This document shows positions 7,934-17,164 of a DNA stretch of 64,000 nucleotides, in pieces. A program made the translations under genes and the position numbers. Origin of the DNA: Salinicoccus halodurans (GTDB taxonomy: Bacteria > Bacillota > Bacilli > Staphylococcales > Salinicoccaceae); the NCBI RefSeq assembly GCF_900114445.1, contig NZ_FOTB01000005.1:124001-188000 (forward strand), read 5' to 3'. The notes below the pieces were generated by a model that made no database searches, was not told where the DNA came from, and saw only the letters and a list, made by a program, of their open reading frames with translations. Position 1 is the stretch's first letter; every line of letters starts with the position of its first letter.

Positions 7934-10120
7934 TTATTGTTCACTTGGAATGAAAAATGGGTTTGTTGTTTCGTCTTCTACACATTTATCTATCATCATA
8001 TATAAATGTTCTTGGTGTTTACTCCTAATGAATATCTTTGAAAATACTTCATAGTATTTTTGATTCATTTCAGAATATTGCTGAATATACAAATCTTCTT
8101 GTACGTGATGTGATCCATCATGGGTCCATTTAATTAATGAAGATACAATTATTCTTTCATCTTCTTCAAAATTCTTTGTAAGATCCTCTAAATCGATACC
8201 TCCAAGAAATTTAAAATAATTTTCCAAGATTCTTCTCATAATATTTTGTATAATATTAGAATTGGAATCTTTTAATTCCACAAGCTCTCTCCATAGCGAT
8301 TCGTAAGATGAGGAAATAGGATTTTTCTCGTACCTTGTAGTATACGACCCATTTTCTCGGTCCTTTCTAATAACATAAAAACTACAATTTTCTATTTTAT
8401 AAGTGATTTCTTTAAAAAAGTAAGTATTATGCGTAGACACAAAAATTTGATCAATATTATAAGTTTCAGTGTTTGAAATTAGGTCTTGAACTAAAGTAGA
8501 CACTATATACAAAACTGTGCTATCCAAACTTGAAATTGGATCATCTATAAAAACTAATTTTTTGTTTGTTTCATTTTTAACTAAATGATAATAATAAAGG
8601 AAGGTAATAAATGTTTTTTCACCTTCGCTCAAAGTTTTGTTAGCACTCTCTCCAGTTTCTCTAACGATCCTATATTTCCCATCTTCTTCTGTAGCATTTA
8701 ATAAGAAGTTTTTGAATCCATATAAATTTAATTGCTGGTTGATAGCAGTCACAGTAGAGGAGACACCGAACATGTTTTCTTTAATTTCATCGTACTTCCT
8801 CTGATTCTCGAGTACATATTCTGTGTATCTTGTGATAGATTTTGACAAGCCTTGTATTTTCGAAGCTAATTGTTTTTCTGTTTTCTCAAACCTCTTAAAT
8901 TCTTCCCCCGTTAGATGTAAAAAGTGTCTCCAACAAATCTTAATAATTTTTTCTCTTTCTTGACCAAGTTGATTTAATGTCTGATTATATGCACTTATGT
9001 CGGTATTATTCGATTCCAATAGACTAAATAAGATGTTCATATCATCTTCGAGTGTATTTAAATTCACTTTTTTTATAGGTTCTCTTTCTTTTTCTGAAAG
9101 CTGTCTTAAGTTCTCTTCATTTTTAGCATTTATTTTATGAAAAATATTTTCTACTTCCTGTTTATTTAAATAGTCATTCTCTAATTTTAGTAAGTTCCCT
9201 AAGTAAGAGATTACATTTTCAGCATAGCCTTTATAAATATCAATATTTCTCTTCATTTCTATTAGTTCATCTTCAAATTTTGCATTAAAATACTCTTGTA
9301 AAGAAGTGAGAAAATTCTCTTCAAATTCAGATCTACAAAAAGGGCAATTTTTGAGATTGTGATCTTTCACTTTCATAAATCCTTCATGGACCCAAGTATG
9401 AATATTCAACTCGTTTACAAGTTCTGCAAAATCTATATCTTCTTGCCCGATAATCGATTTTTTTAAAACTTCGTTATCCCACTTAACTTCAAATTTTTGA
9501 ACTTCTATTAAAGGAATTTCAGTCTGTTGCTCTGCAAATACTACTTTAGCTTGTTTTAGTAAATCCTCTTCGTCTAATAAGGTTTGATTATTTAAGTGTT
9601 TTTGATTTATATATTCTTGATAAAATTTATTTTTACTTCCATGCAGACCTTTGAAAGAGTGTTGATAAACAAAGTTAATATCTATATGTCTATCATTTTT
9701 CTTATTCCATATCAAGTCAGCAAATTCTTCTTGAAGAGTCTTTAGATCACCTTCAGTATCAGTGAGTTCGTCCGAAGCTTTATCCCTGGCTGTTGAATTA
9801 CGTTCGATAATCTTTTCTGTCTCCTCTAGTTCTGTCTGAGTTTCTACATGATCCTTACCTAGAGTAAAAATTCCTGGAATTTCATTATCTGATTTGAAAT
9901 TTTCTTCGATAAAATTTTTATTGTATATTAATTTTTCATCACTCATTTTTCCTTCATATGTACAATCATCGAAAGACTCAATATCGTTAAAAAAATTAGA
10001 AAGAGTGGATTTTCCCGAGCCATTATTTCCGTAAATCAAATTAACCTTTCTTAGGTTTTGAAAACATGTTCCCTCTTCGTTATAACTAGCAACATTCTTC
10101 ATAATAATATTCGATAGCAA
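7934..10120 (-). CDS. RloC/PrrC-like AAA_13 ATPase, putative anti-phage nuclease
   Basis: Protein of 728 residues from a TTG start, chosen because AGGGGG lies seven bases upstream. It has an SMC/ABC-type ATPase head split by coiled coil: Walker A GNNGSGKST (31-39), a CPFC zinc-hook-like motif (259-262) between the coiled coils, signature LSEGEKT (497-503), Walker B VFIDDPISSLDS (523-534) and the H-loop STH (562-564). The C-terminus carries Arg629, Glu633 and His667, a spacing close to the R-x3-E...H triad reported for PrrC-type anticodon nucleases. Such proteins cleave tRNA on phage attack. No restriction-modification genes flank it, as is common for RloC. Target specificity cannot be read from sequence. 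Confidence 0.7.
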   Translation of the reverse strand: MLSNIIMKNVASYNEEGTCFQNLRKVNLIYGNNGSGKSTLSNFFNDIESFDDCTYEGKMSDEKLIYNKNFIEENFKSDNEIPGIFTLGKDHVETQTELEETEKIIERNSTARDKASDELTDTEGDLKTLQEEFADLIWNKKNDRHIDINFVYQHSFKGLHGSKNKFYQEYINQKHLNNQTLLDEEDLLKQAKVVFAEQQTEIPLIEVQKFEVKWDNEVLKKSIIGQEDIDFAELVNELNIHTWVHEGFMKVKDHNLKNCPFCRSEFEENFLTSLQEYFNAKFEDELIEMKRNIDIYKGYAENVISYLGNLLKLENDYLNKQEVENIFHKINAKNEENLRQLSEKEREPIKKVNLNTLEDDMNILFSLLESNNTDISAYNQTLNQLGQEREKIIKICWRHFLHLTGEEFKRFEKTEKQLASKIQGLSKSITRYTEYVLENQRKYDEIKENMFGVSSTVTAINQQLNLYGFKNFLLNATEEDGKYRIVRETGESANKTLSEGEKTFITFLYYYHLVKNETNKKLVFIDDPISSLDSTVLYIVSTLVQDLISNTETYNIDQIFVSTHNTYFFKEITYKIENCSFYVIRKDRENGSYTTRYEKNPISSSYESLWRELVELKDSNSNIIQNIMRRILENYFKFLGGIDLEDLTKNFEEDERIIVSSLIKWTHDGSHHVQEDLYIQQYSEMNQKYYEVFSKIFIRSKHQEHLYMMIDKCVEDETTNPFFIPSEQ

Positions 10121-10250
10121 ATTTTGACCCCCTAAATAAATAATTGTATAAAATTGGACATTAAATCTAAAAATAGATTCTATAATTAATTTTACCATTT
10201 ATTAGAAGTAAATATAAATTGTTAATAATAGAAGAAATAAATTAAATACC

Positions 10251-10383
10251 CGTTCATAAAAGTACACTTTTAAGAACGGTTTGAAAACATTTGAAATAGA
10301 TCAAAATAAGCGTTCTTAAACATATAAAAATAGTTTACGAACGTTCAATATTTTCCATATACTTTTACGAACGTTTTTCATTT
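10251..10383. repeat. Five iterated CGTTCnTAAA elements
   Basis: Five copies of the decamer CGTTCnTAAA lie in 133 bp upstream of the RloC-like gene: CGTTCATAAA at 10251, TTTAAGAACG at 10269, CGTTCTTAAA at 10311, and TTTACGAACG at 10334 and 10374. The orientations are forward, reverse, forward, reverse, reverse. This looks like a multi-site operator or iteron cluster. The pattern does not match the Gram-positive LexA box, which needs four bases between GAAC and GTTC. Confidence 0.65.
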
Positions 10384-10453
10384 GTAATTAGAAAAATAAT
10401 CTTCTGGTTAAACAATTTGTAGATGTGTTTTTCTCTCTTGAATTTTTGACTGA

Positions 10454-10548
10454 TTAGAGTAGACCCTAAATAGACATTATAGCGCTATTGAATTTACTGG
10501 CTGTCACTTTAGGAGTTATTTTGCACTTAGTTTAAATGTTATCTTGCA
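10454..10548 (+). repeat. Copy B of the 95-bp repeat
   Basis: Aligns without gaps to copy C at 20984-21078, roughly three-quarters identical by eye. Conserved blocks are GTAGACCCTAAATAGACA, the TTTACTG segment, TGTCA, TTGCA and TTTAAA-GTTAT-TTGCA. It begins with a near-palindrome TTAGAGT-AG-ACCCTAA. Copies B and C are direct repeats 10.5 kb apart, bracketing the arsenic, sulfate-permease and recombinase genes. Confidence 0.75.
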
Positions 10549-10633
10549 TCATATTCTAATGAATATATATCTTCCAGCTAACATAGAAGCTCATATCTTT
10601 TATACTTGATTTTCTTTGTAGCCAGTATTATGA

Positions 10634-10645
10634 TTGATATATCAA
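10634..10645. promoter_or_regulatory. Putative operator of the arsR-arsP cluster
   Basis: TTGATATATCAA is a perfect 12-bp palindrome 33 bp before the arsR start. A related 16-bp site TTGATTAATATATCAA lies before arsP (11036-11051). Both probably bind the ArsR encoded between them. Confidence 0.55.
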
Positions 10646-10677
10646 AAAAAATTGATTTATTAAAGAAGGTGACTAGA

Positions 10678-10998
10678 ATGAAATTAATGAATGCTATAAA
10701 TGAATTGAGTGACGATCAAGCACTCGAATTCTATGAAAATATGTTTAATGCTTTGGCAGATAAAACACGCTTGAAGATCGTAAAAGAAATCAACAAAAGT
10801 CCGGAGAAAAATCTGTGTGTCTGTGATTTGGAAACAGTGTTGGACTTGAAACAATCTAAAATTTCTTATCATCTCAAGAAACTTGTGGATGCCAATATTC
10901 TTTTAACAGAAAAACATGGAACATGGAACTATTATAGAATTAATGAGGCACAGATACAGGTTGTGCTATCAGAAGATACTTGTTGCAGAATTTTATAA
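10678..10998 (+). CDS. arsR: ArsR-family metalloid-responsive repressor
   Basis: Winged-helix repressor of 106 residues from the ATG at 10678, preceded by AAGAAGGTG. Features are FNALADKTRLKIVKEI, the metalloid-binding CVC in NLCVCDL at the start of the recognition-helix region, then LKQSKISYHLKKLVDANIL and the wing ending GTWNYYRI. A second Cys pair (DTCCRIL) closes the protein. The CVC motif is the As(III)/Sb(III) site of ArsR. The gene precedes arsP and a small Cys-Cys protein on the same strand and differs clearly in sequence and operator from the second arsR at 13.5 kb, so the two probably sense different arsenicals. Confidence 0.85.
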   Translation: MKLMNAINELSDDQALEFYENMFNALADKTRLKIVKEINKSPEKNLCVCDLETVLDLKQSKISYHLKKLVDANILLTEKHGTWNYYRINEAQIQVVLSEDTCCRIL

Positions 10999-11035
10999 TG
11001 AGTATCTTTATTTTCAACGTTTACATCAACTATTT

Positions 11036-11051
11036 TTGATTAATATATCAA
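11036..11051. promoter_or_regulatory. Second arsR-type palindrome before arsP
   Basis: TTGAT-TAATAT-ATCAA resembles the palindrome upstream of arsR and lies 37 bp before the arsP start. It suggests separate control of arsP. Confidence 0.45.
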
Positions 11052-11087
11052 ATAATGTTGATTTAATGAAAGTGAGGCGTTATATTG

Positions 11088-11972
11088 ATGTTAGATTCAA
11101 TACTGGAATTTATCAAAACATTTTTAATATTATTTTTTGAATTGCTTGTGCTGTTTATCATCATCAGTTTTGTTGTCAGCCTGATCCAACAAGTTGTGTC
11201 GGAAGAGAAAATAAGACGGGTACTGAATGGACCGAATAAAGGAATCAATTATGTTTTAGGGACGCTCTTTGGTGCCATTACGCCTTTTTGTTCCTGCTCA
11301 ACCATTCCAATCCTGGCGGGTCTCTTGAACGCAAAAGCCCCTTTTGGCCCCTCAATGAGTTTTCTCATTGCTTCACCGTTAATGAATCCAGTGATGATTT
11401 TTACGTTGTGGATTTTATTGGGATGGCAGGTGGCTGGGGTGTACTTTTTGATTGTTAGTCTTTTTAGTATGCTTGTGGGTGTTATATTTTCCCGGCTTAA
11501 TTTAGAAGAAGCCTATAAAGGTGTGACAATTAAAGGAGAAGGGTTTTTCGCTGATAAGCAAGGATCAAAAGTAAAGCAAGCGTTGAATGATGCCTGGTCT
11601 TTCTTATATCCATTACTTCCTTACTTATTTATCGGTGTGTTTATTGGCGCATTCATATACGGCTTCGTGCCTGAAGCATTCGTGACACGATATGCAAGTG
11701 GAGATGGCATTATTTCTATAGTCATTGCATCAGTAATCGGCATTCCCATGTACATTCGGCCTGAAACAATGCTTCCTATTGCGGATGCGCTTGTGACCAA
11801 GGGGATGGCAATGGGAACCGTCATTGCCTTAATCATCGGAGGCGCAGGAGCCAGCATTCCCGAACTCGCATTATTGTCTAAACTATTTAAAAAGAAATTT
11901 TTAGTCGCTTTCATTTCAGCGATCTTAACAGTCGCCATTGGAGCTGGTCTGATTTTCAATCTAATCATTTAG
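11088..11972 (+). CDS. arsP: ArsP-like permease (PF03773)
   Basis: Integral membrane protein of 294 residues with about eight hydrophobic spans. The family hallmark TPFCSCSTIPILAGLLNA lies near residue 65, with a vicinal-type Cys pair used by ArsP permeases to move trivalent organoarsenicals such as methylarsenite. A second conserved block, GIPMYIRPETMLPIADAL, lies near residue 220. GTGAGG precedes the start; a TTG one codon upstream is also possible. Its place between an ArsR and a small Cys-rich protein supports a role in metalloid efflux, though PF03773 members with other substrates exist. Confidence 0.8.
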   Translation: MLDSILEFIKTFLILFFELLVLFIIISFVVSLIQQVVSEEKIRRVLNGPNKGINYVLGTLFGAITPFCSCSTIPILAGLLNAKAPFGPSMSFLIASPLMNPVMIFTLWILLGWQVAGVYFLIVSLFSMLVGVIFSRLNLEEAYKGVTIKGEGFFADKQGSKVKQALNDAWSFLYPLLPYLFIGVFIGAFIYGFVPEAFVTRYASGDGIISIVIASVIGIPMYIRPETMLPIADALVTKGMAMGTVIALIIGGAGASIPELALLSKLFKKKFLVAFISAILTVAIGAGLIFNLII

Positions 11973-12005
11973 TAAGTATATTCAACCATCAAAGGAGGTG
12001 AGCGC

Positions 12006-12122
12006 ATGGGTGTGAAAGATTTTGTTAATAAATTAAAACCGAAAGAACAAAGCTGTTGCTCAGTAGAGATTGAAGAGAAAAAAACAGAGAAAGATTCAAA
12101 TGAACCCAAGAAACAAAAGTAA
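12006..12122 (+). CDS. Small Cys-Cys protein downstream of arsP
   Basis: Short gene of 38 codons with a near-perfect ribosome binding site (AAAGGAGGTG, five bases before the ATG). The product reads MGVKDFVNKLKPKEQSCCSV and continues with a highly charged Glu/Lys tail. The adjacent Cys pair and the link to arsP suggest a soluble thiol peptide that binds trivalent metalloids or helps the permease. That is inference; only the strong ribosome binding site, the tight spacing and the terminator after it are direct evidence that it is real. Confidence 0.65.
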   Translation: MGVKDFVNKLKPKEQSCCSVEIEEKKTEKDSNEPKKQK

Positions 12123-12133
12123 TTCATAGTAAT

Positions 12134-12168
12134 AAAAGCGTATAGCCCGACGGGGGCTATACGCTTTT
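12134..12168. terminator. Bidirectional terminator between arsP cluster and arsB
   Basis: AAAAGCGTATAGCCC and GGGCTATACGCTTTT form a 15-bp stem with a short loop and A/T tracts on both sides. It serves both convergent operons. Confidence 0.85.
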
Positions 12169-12188
12169 ATGGAAAATCACTCACTTAT

Positions 12189-13478
12189 TTAAAACATTAT
12201 TAGAGTGAGATAGAGACCGAGTAATGTAATGAATAAAACAGGGGGAGTGATAATAATGCCGATTTTAAAATAGGTGCCCCATGAAATTTTCATATCTTTT
12301 CTGGCTAATACATGGAGCCATAACAGTGTGGCTAAAGATCCAATGGGTGTAATCTTCGGTCCTAAGTCTGACCCAATGACATTGGCATAGATCATACCTT
12401 CTTGGATCAGTGTTGTAATGTTCGCATGATCGATGGCAATTGCATTAATCATTACAGTCGGCATATTGTTCATGATGGAAGATAAAATTGCGGCAATAAA
12501 GCCCATCCCCATTACTGAAGCAAACAGCCCATACTCCCCAATATCCATTAATACACTTGCTAGAGCATCGGTTAAACCGACGTTTCTCAATCCAAAGACG
12601 ACAACATACATACCGATTGAGAACAATACGATGTTCCATGGTGCCCCCTTGATGACTGCTTTTGTATTTACAGCGTGAGATTGTTTGGCCAGTATCAAGA
12701 AGATAATCGCAATACCCCCGGCAATGAATGAGACAGGGACATTGATAAATTCACTGACCAAATAACCAACAAGTAATATTAAAAGGACCACCCAGGAATA
12801 ATTGAACATTTTTTTGTCTTTTATCGCAGACTCGGGCGTTTTTAACTGCGTTTGGTCGATTGTTTTGGGAATGGATTTTCTGAATAGTAGCCAAAGGACG
12901 ACAATACTCGCAATTAATGAAAAAATATTCGGGATAAACATCCGGCTTAAATACTCTAGAAATCCGATATCGAAGTAATCTGCGGACACAATATTTACTA
13001 AGTTGCTGACGACCAACGGCAGAGATGTGGTATCTGCAATAAATCCAGTGGCGATCACAAATGGAAAAATAACTTTTTCTTCTAATTTTAAGTTTCTGCC
13101 CATGGCAAGCACAATGGGTGTTAGTATCAAAGCCGCCCCATCGTTAGCGAAAAATGCTGCGATGATTGCACCTAATAGTGCGATATATATGAACATTTTC
13201 AAGCCATTTCCGTTTGATGCTTTAACCATATGTATTGCAGCCCATTCGAAAAAGCCAATTTCATCAAGGATCAATGAAATAAGAATGACTGCAACAAACG
13301 TTAACGTCGCATTCCAGACAATACCCGTGACTTCGATTACATCACCGAACGAAACGACCCCAGTGATGATTGCAAGCAATGCCCCCGCCAAGGCAGTAAT
13401 GCCGATATCTAGGTTTCTGGGCTGCCATATAACAAAGATCAGTGTGACTAAAAATATACCCAGCGCTAGTATCGTCAT
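12189..13478 (-). CDS. arsB: ArsB arsenite/antimonite efflux permease
   Basis: Membrane transporter of 429 residues with about twelve hydrophobic spans and the ArsB/ion-transporter fold. Recognisable blocks are [36 protein letters not shown] and the late [18 protein letters not shown] followed by [20 protein letters not shown]. ArsB alone exports As(OH)3 and Sb(OH)3 using the proton motive force; here arsA and arsD are present, so an ATP-driven ArsAB pump is likely. It is the last gene of the five-gene ars operon and starts two bases after the arsR stop. Confidence 0.93.
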   Translation of the reverse strand: MTILALGIFLVTLIFVIWQPRNLDIGITALAGALLAIITGVVSFGDVIEVTGIVWNATLTFVAVILISLILDEIGFFEWAAIHMVKASNGNGLKMFIYIALLGAIIAAFFANDGAALILTPIVLAMGRNLKLEEKVIFPFVIATGFIADTTSLPLVVSNLVNIVSADYFDIGFLEYLSRMFIPNIFSLIASIVVLWLLFRKSIPKTIDQTQLKTPESAIKDKKMFNYSWVVLLILLVGYLVSEFINVPVSFIAGGIAIIFLILAKQSHAVNTKAVIKGAPWNIVLFSIGMYVVVFGLRNVGLTDALASVLMDIGEYGLFASVMGMGFIAAILSSIMNNMPTVMINAIAIDHANITTLIQEGMIYANVIGSDLGPKITPIGSLATLLWLHVLARKDMKISWGTYFKIGIIITPPVLFITLLGLYLTLIMF

Positions 13479-13480
13479 TA

Positions 13481-13816
13481 TTAACAGGTGCCTTTCCTGA
13501 TGTCTTCACAGATACAAGGGACAGTATCCGAACTTAAAAGGGACAGCCGATCTGTCAGATTGTTGATGACTTCTGTGTTTAAACGATACATATTTTTGTT
13601 TCCATCTTTTCTCATTAAAATCAGGTTATTGTCTCTCAGTGTTTTCATATGATGACTCAATGTGGGCTGAGAGAACTCGAAGTGCTCTAACAGATCACAG
13701 GCACAGAGTTCCCCACATGAGAGTAGATCCAATATTTCCAAACGATTACTATCAGCAATGACCTTTAGATACTGAGAGAGTGTTTGATAACTGACTTTAT
13801 TTTCTTCTTTTATCAA
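13481..13816 (-). CDS. arsR: ArsR repressor of the arsDA operon
   Basis: Winged-helix protein of 111 residues. It has [20 protein letters not shown], where ELCACDL holds the Cys-x-Cys metalloid site, then [19 protein letters not shown] as recognition helix and wing residues GNKNMYRL. Three further cysteines are at the C-terminus ([12 protein letters not shown]). The only available start is TTG at 13816, inside the end of the preceding reductase gene (20-bp overlap), so translation is probably coupled. It likely binds the double palindrome upstream of arsD. Confidence 0.88.
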   Translation of the reverse strand: MIKEENKVSYQTLSQYLKVIADSNRLEILDLLSCGELCACDLLEHFEFSQPTLSHHMKTLRDNNLILMRKDGNKNMYRLNTEVINNLTDRLSLLSSDTVPCICEDIRKGTC

Positions 13817-15455
13817 TTGAATTCACATACCTTTGATAGTTTTTATTGCCCCCTGATAGATTATAGACATTTTCAAATCCGAGGTTGATCAGCACATTTT
13901 GTGCCGCATTGCCGGTCGTGCCCTTGTTGCAATAGGTGACGATCGTTTGATCTTTGTCTACTTCTTCTGCATAGTCTCTTAAGTTTTTCAGGGGAACGTT
14001 TACGGCATCTTTTACATGATTCACTTCATATTGCTTTGGAGAACGGACATCGATGACATGGATATCCTCCTGCGCTGCTCTTTCCGTGAGTGCTTTCGGC
14101 GTGATGATGTTTCTGCCTCTTTGAATATTATGGCCAATCATTCCTGTGTAGATAATCGGATCTTTTGTAGTAGAGAAAGTTGGTGCATAGGCAAGATCTA
14201 GGTGAAATAAATCTTCTATTTTTGCGCCGAAAGTAATTGCAGTCACAAGGACATCAATCCGTTTATCGACCCCTTCATAGCCTACAATTTGTGCGCCCAC
14301 GATTCTGGACGTTTCTTTATCAATGATGGCTTTAATGACCATTTCTTTGCCTTTCATATACTCCGGCTGATTCGGTTTGATGTTGTGGATGACATCTACT
14401 TTCATATTCAGTTGGTTCGCATCTTTTTCAGTCAGACCTGTCTGGGCAATGGTCATATCGAAAACCCGTACAATACCGGTACCCAGAATCCCTTTATGCT
14501 CTAAGTCCCCACCGGTTAGACGATCACCGACAATTCTGCCCATTTTATTTGCTGTCGAACCGAGGGGTCTGTATAACGGCTGACCAGAAACGATACTAAA
14601 GCTTTCTGTCACATCGCCAATCGCATAGACATGCGGGATATTCGTCTCCAAATACTGATTGACTTGAATGGCCCCGGTGATGCCGATTTTAACGCCGATT
14701 TTTTCGGCCAATGATGTATTGGGTTGCACACCGACCGCCAATATCACCATATCTGCATCTATCCGCGTGCCACTTTGCAGCACGAGCTGTTCGATCGAAT
14801 CTGCTCCGACAACATGCTCAATCGTCTCCCCTGTGATGACATTTGCTTTCTTTTGAAGATATTCTTCAATCATATAACTCATATCCGGATCCAGATTACT
14901 CATAAATGTACTTCTTTGAATAATCGTGGTCTGGTATTTAGCCAATTGTTCCAACATTTCCAAACCAATGAAGCCACCGCCGATAATCGCAATCTTTTCC
15001 ACATGGTTGGCTTTAATGTATTGATGAATGGCTTTGGCATCATTGATGTTTTTAACTTGAAAGGCGTTTTTGTAATCTTTGGAGTCCAGTTGCGGCAGTT
15101 CTTTCGGACGTGATCCTGTGGAGAGGACAAGTTCATCATATGCCTGATCAAATATTTCACCCGTCATCAAGTTCTTGACTGAAATGGTCTTATTCTCTTT
15201 ATCTATATTTAACACTTCATGTTGGGTATGGATATCGATATTGAATCTATCTTTAAACCATTTGGCATCTCTTGGTGTTAATTCATCCACTTCCTCGACT
15301 TCTCCCCCGATAAAATAGGGGATGCCACAAACAGAATACGAAATATGAGTGTCTTTATCATAGACAGTAATTTCTACATTTTCATCATTTCTTCTCGCTT
15401 TTGCCGCTACACTTGTCCCTGCAGCGACTGAGCCGATAATCACAATTTTTTTCAT
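13797..15455 (-). CDS. CoA-disulfide reductase-rhodanese fusion in the ars operon
   Basis: FAD/NAD(P)H pyridine nucleotide-disulfide reductase of 552 residues. It opens KIVIIGSVAAGTSVAAKARR (FAD site). The redox Cys lies in YSVCGIPYFIGG near residue 43, as in CoA-disulfide reductases. A second nucleotide fold is IAIIGGGFIGLEM, and the C-terminal rhodanese domain (about 455-550) has an active-site Cys in YCNKGTTG. Such fusions reduce CoA disulfide, CoA persulfide or polysulfide. Inside an ars operon it may keep thiols reduced or supply sulfide. The ATG at 15455 is two bases after the arsA stop, and its AAGGAG lies inside the arsA tail. Confidence 0.85.
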   Translation of the reverse strand: MKKIVIIGSVAAGTSVAAKARRNDENVEITVYDKDTHISYSVCGIPYFIGGEVEEVDELTPRDAKWFKDRFNIDIHTQHEVLNIDKENKTISVKNLMTGEIFDQAYDELVLSTGSRPKELPQLDSKDYKNAFQVKNINDAKAIHQYIKANHVEKIAIIGGGFIGLEMLEQLAKYQTTIIQRSTFMSNLDPDMSYMIEEYLQKKANVITGETIEHVVGADSIEQLVLQSGTRIDADMVILAVGVQPNTSLAEKIGVKIGITGAIQVNQYLETNIPHVYAIGDVTESFSIVSGQPLYRPLGSTANKMGRIVGDRLTGGDLEHKGILGTGIVRVFDMTIAQTGLTEKDANQLNMKVDVIHNIKPNQPEYMKGKEMVIKAIIDKETSRIVGAQIVGYEGVDKRIDVLVTAITFGAKIEDLFHLDLAYAPTFSTTKDPIIYTGMIGHNIQRGRNIITPKALTERAAQEDIHVIDVRSPKQYEVNHVKDAVNVPLKNLRDYAEEVDKDQTIVTYCNKGTTGNAAQNVLINLGFENVYNLSGGNKNYQRYVNSIDKRRK

Positions 15456-15456
15456 T

Positions 15457-17160
15457 CTACTTCTCCTTATAAGGGATAAGATGATACTGATTTTCACTTC
15501 GGTTTTTAATCATCTCAATCCATTTCGATTCGTCTTTTTTCTTATTGCTGAATAATTTATCCTTCTTGTCCAGGGTAACCAAGGATTGATTGATCACCCA
15601 CCACTTATGTCCAATGTCTGCCCGGTCCAGATCGTCAGATAGACGACTGGCTTCGTAATATGGCGTGGCTTCAGGCAAAGTCACAATAATCATTTGTGTT
15701 AAATTTTGATCCTGAATTTTCGGCAGCAATGTTTGCACTGAGTCTGTCGCATGATTCCCCTGCTTCTTCAATTCTTCATGATAACTCTCACTTGAATCCA
15801 GAAGTAATAAGGTATGACCGGTCGGTGCCGTATCGACCACTATATAATCGGCTTCGTCATTATTCTCCATCACTTTACTGAAAGCTTTAAAGAAAGCTAT
15901 TTCTTCGGTACACGGCGACCGTAGATCTTCTTCAATATAATCTATATCTGCTTGTGAAATATCTGACCCTAGAGCGGAAAGGACTTCTGCTTTATAAGTT
16001 TGTAAAGATGCCTCTTCATCGATGAATGAAGTGACCAGATTAGCAAGATTCTGCGTAGAAATAATTTCTTTCGTTGGATCTGTGGTGGCCAAATGAACGC
16101 TATATCCTTTAGAAGCGAGTGTTTCAGCCAGTAAAGTGGCAACTGTCGTTTTACCGACGCCGCCTTTCCCCATTGTGAAGAGATAACGGACACCACTGGT
16201 CTCAATCTCTTCTATCAGCCCTTCAATCATTGGGTGATGCTCTTTTACAAATGTATCTGCTTCAATGTCATTGGTGTCATCAAAAAGACCACCGACATCA
16301 GCAAGCGTGCGATTGATCCGCCCGCTATAGGGTACCTGATACACTTCATTCCCATTCAACCATTCAGAAAAGCTTTCAATAACAACATCCTGTTCATATT
16401 TTTTATGCCTGGAGATCTCACCATGAACAGAATCAATATAACCATTAATGATAATCTTAAAATGACGAATAGAGAGATCTTTCAATTCATCCTGCGCTCT
16501 TTGGAGTTCTTTCATTGCAGAATGCTCCGGACGGGTGACCAACATCATGGTTGTGCTTTTTTCATCCCGCAATCTTTCCAACGCCTGTTTATATTTTTGA
16601 CGATTGTCATCCAAGCCGGAAAGTTGGCCCAGACAAGAGGCCTCATGACTCGTTGTATCCAGATAATCATTCCACGCCGTCGGTAATTCCAACATTCTTA
16701 ACGTATGACCCGTCGGTGCTGTATCAAAGATAATATAATCATAATAAGACGCTATCTTTTCATCGGATAAAAAGTGGGTGAACTCGTTGAATGCAGCCAC
16801 TTCGACTGTACATGACCCACTGAGCTGTTCCTTCATATTATTCAAGGTCTCTTCCGGCAATATGCCTTCATACGGCTTTACAACATTCTCTTTGTAGTCC
16901 GCCGCAGCTGTCAGCGGATCAAAATTGGCAATGGCCAAATTCTCGTAGTCTGGATGTTGAAGGAGTTTATTTGTCAATTCCATATTAAAGACATCCTGCA
17001 GATTACTCGCCGGGTCTGTACTAATCAGCGCCACTTTAAAGTTTGCTTTTGCCAAATTCAAGGCCAATGCACTGGATACAGTCGTTTTACCGACGCCACC
17101 TTTACCCGTGAAAAAAAGATATTTGGTCAGCTCGATACTTTGGGGGGTTATCTTTTGCAT
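15457..17160 (-). CDS. arsA: ArsA arsenite-activated ATPase
   Basis: ATPase subunit of the ArsAB pump, 567 residues in two homologous halves. Each half has a deviant P-loop, FTGKGGVGKTTVSSALAL near residue 18 and MGKGGVGKTTVATLLAET near 330, plus the DTAPTGHTLR and DTAPTGHTLL switch motifs. Metalloid-binding cysteines are visible in SGSCTVEVAAF and LRSPCTEEIAFF. The start at 17160 (MQKITPQSIEL) lies four bases after the arsD stop; an in-frame ATG at 17199 would add 13 residues but overlap arsD. It receives As(III) from ArsD and drives export through ArsB. Confidence 0.92.
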   Translation of the reverse strand: MQKITPQSIELTKYLFFTGKGGVGKTTVSSALALNLAKANFKVALISTDPASNLQDVFNMELTNKLLQHPDYENLAIANFDPLTAAADYKENVVKPYEGILPEETLNNMKEQLSGSCTVEVAAFNEFTHFLSDEKIASYYDYIIFDTAPTGHTLRMLELPTAWNDYLDTTSHEASCLGQLSGLDDNRQKYKQALERLRDEKSTTMMLVTRPEHSAMKELQRAQDELKDLSIRHFKIIINGYIDSVHGEISRHKKYEQDVVIESFSEWLNGNEVYQVPYSGRINRTLADVGGLFDDTNDIEADTFVKEHHPMIEGLIEEIETSGVRYLFTMGKGGVGKTTVATLLAETLASKGYSVHLATTDPTKEIISTQNLANLVTSFIDEEASLQTYKAEVLSALGSDISQADIDYIEEDLRSPCTEEIAFFKAFSKVMENNDEADYIVVDTAPTGHTLLLLDSSESYHEELKKQGNHATDSVQTLLPKIQDQNLTQMIIVTLPEATPYYEASRLSDDLDRADIGHKWWVINQSLVTLDKKDKLFSNKKKDESKWIEMIKNRSENQYHLIPYKEK

Positions 17161-17164
17161 GTCT

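Noticed and set aside
10334-10383. LexA boxes in the CGTTCnTAAA array
   Set aside because: GAAC and GTTC are not separated by four bases, so the elements do not fit the SOS consensus.
10251-10548. CRISPR array
   Set aside because: The repeats are short or few, unevenly spaced, in mixed orientation, and no cas gene is present.
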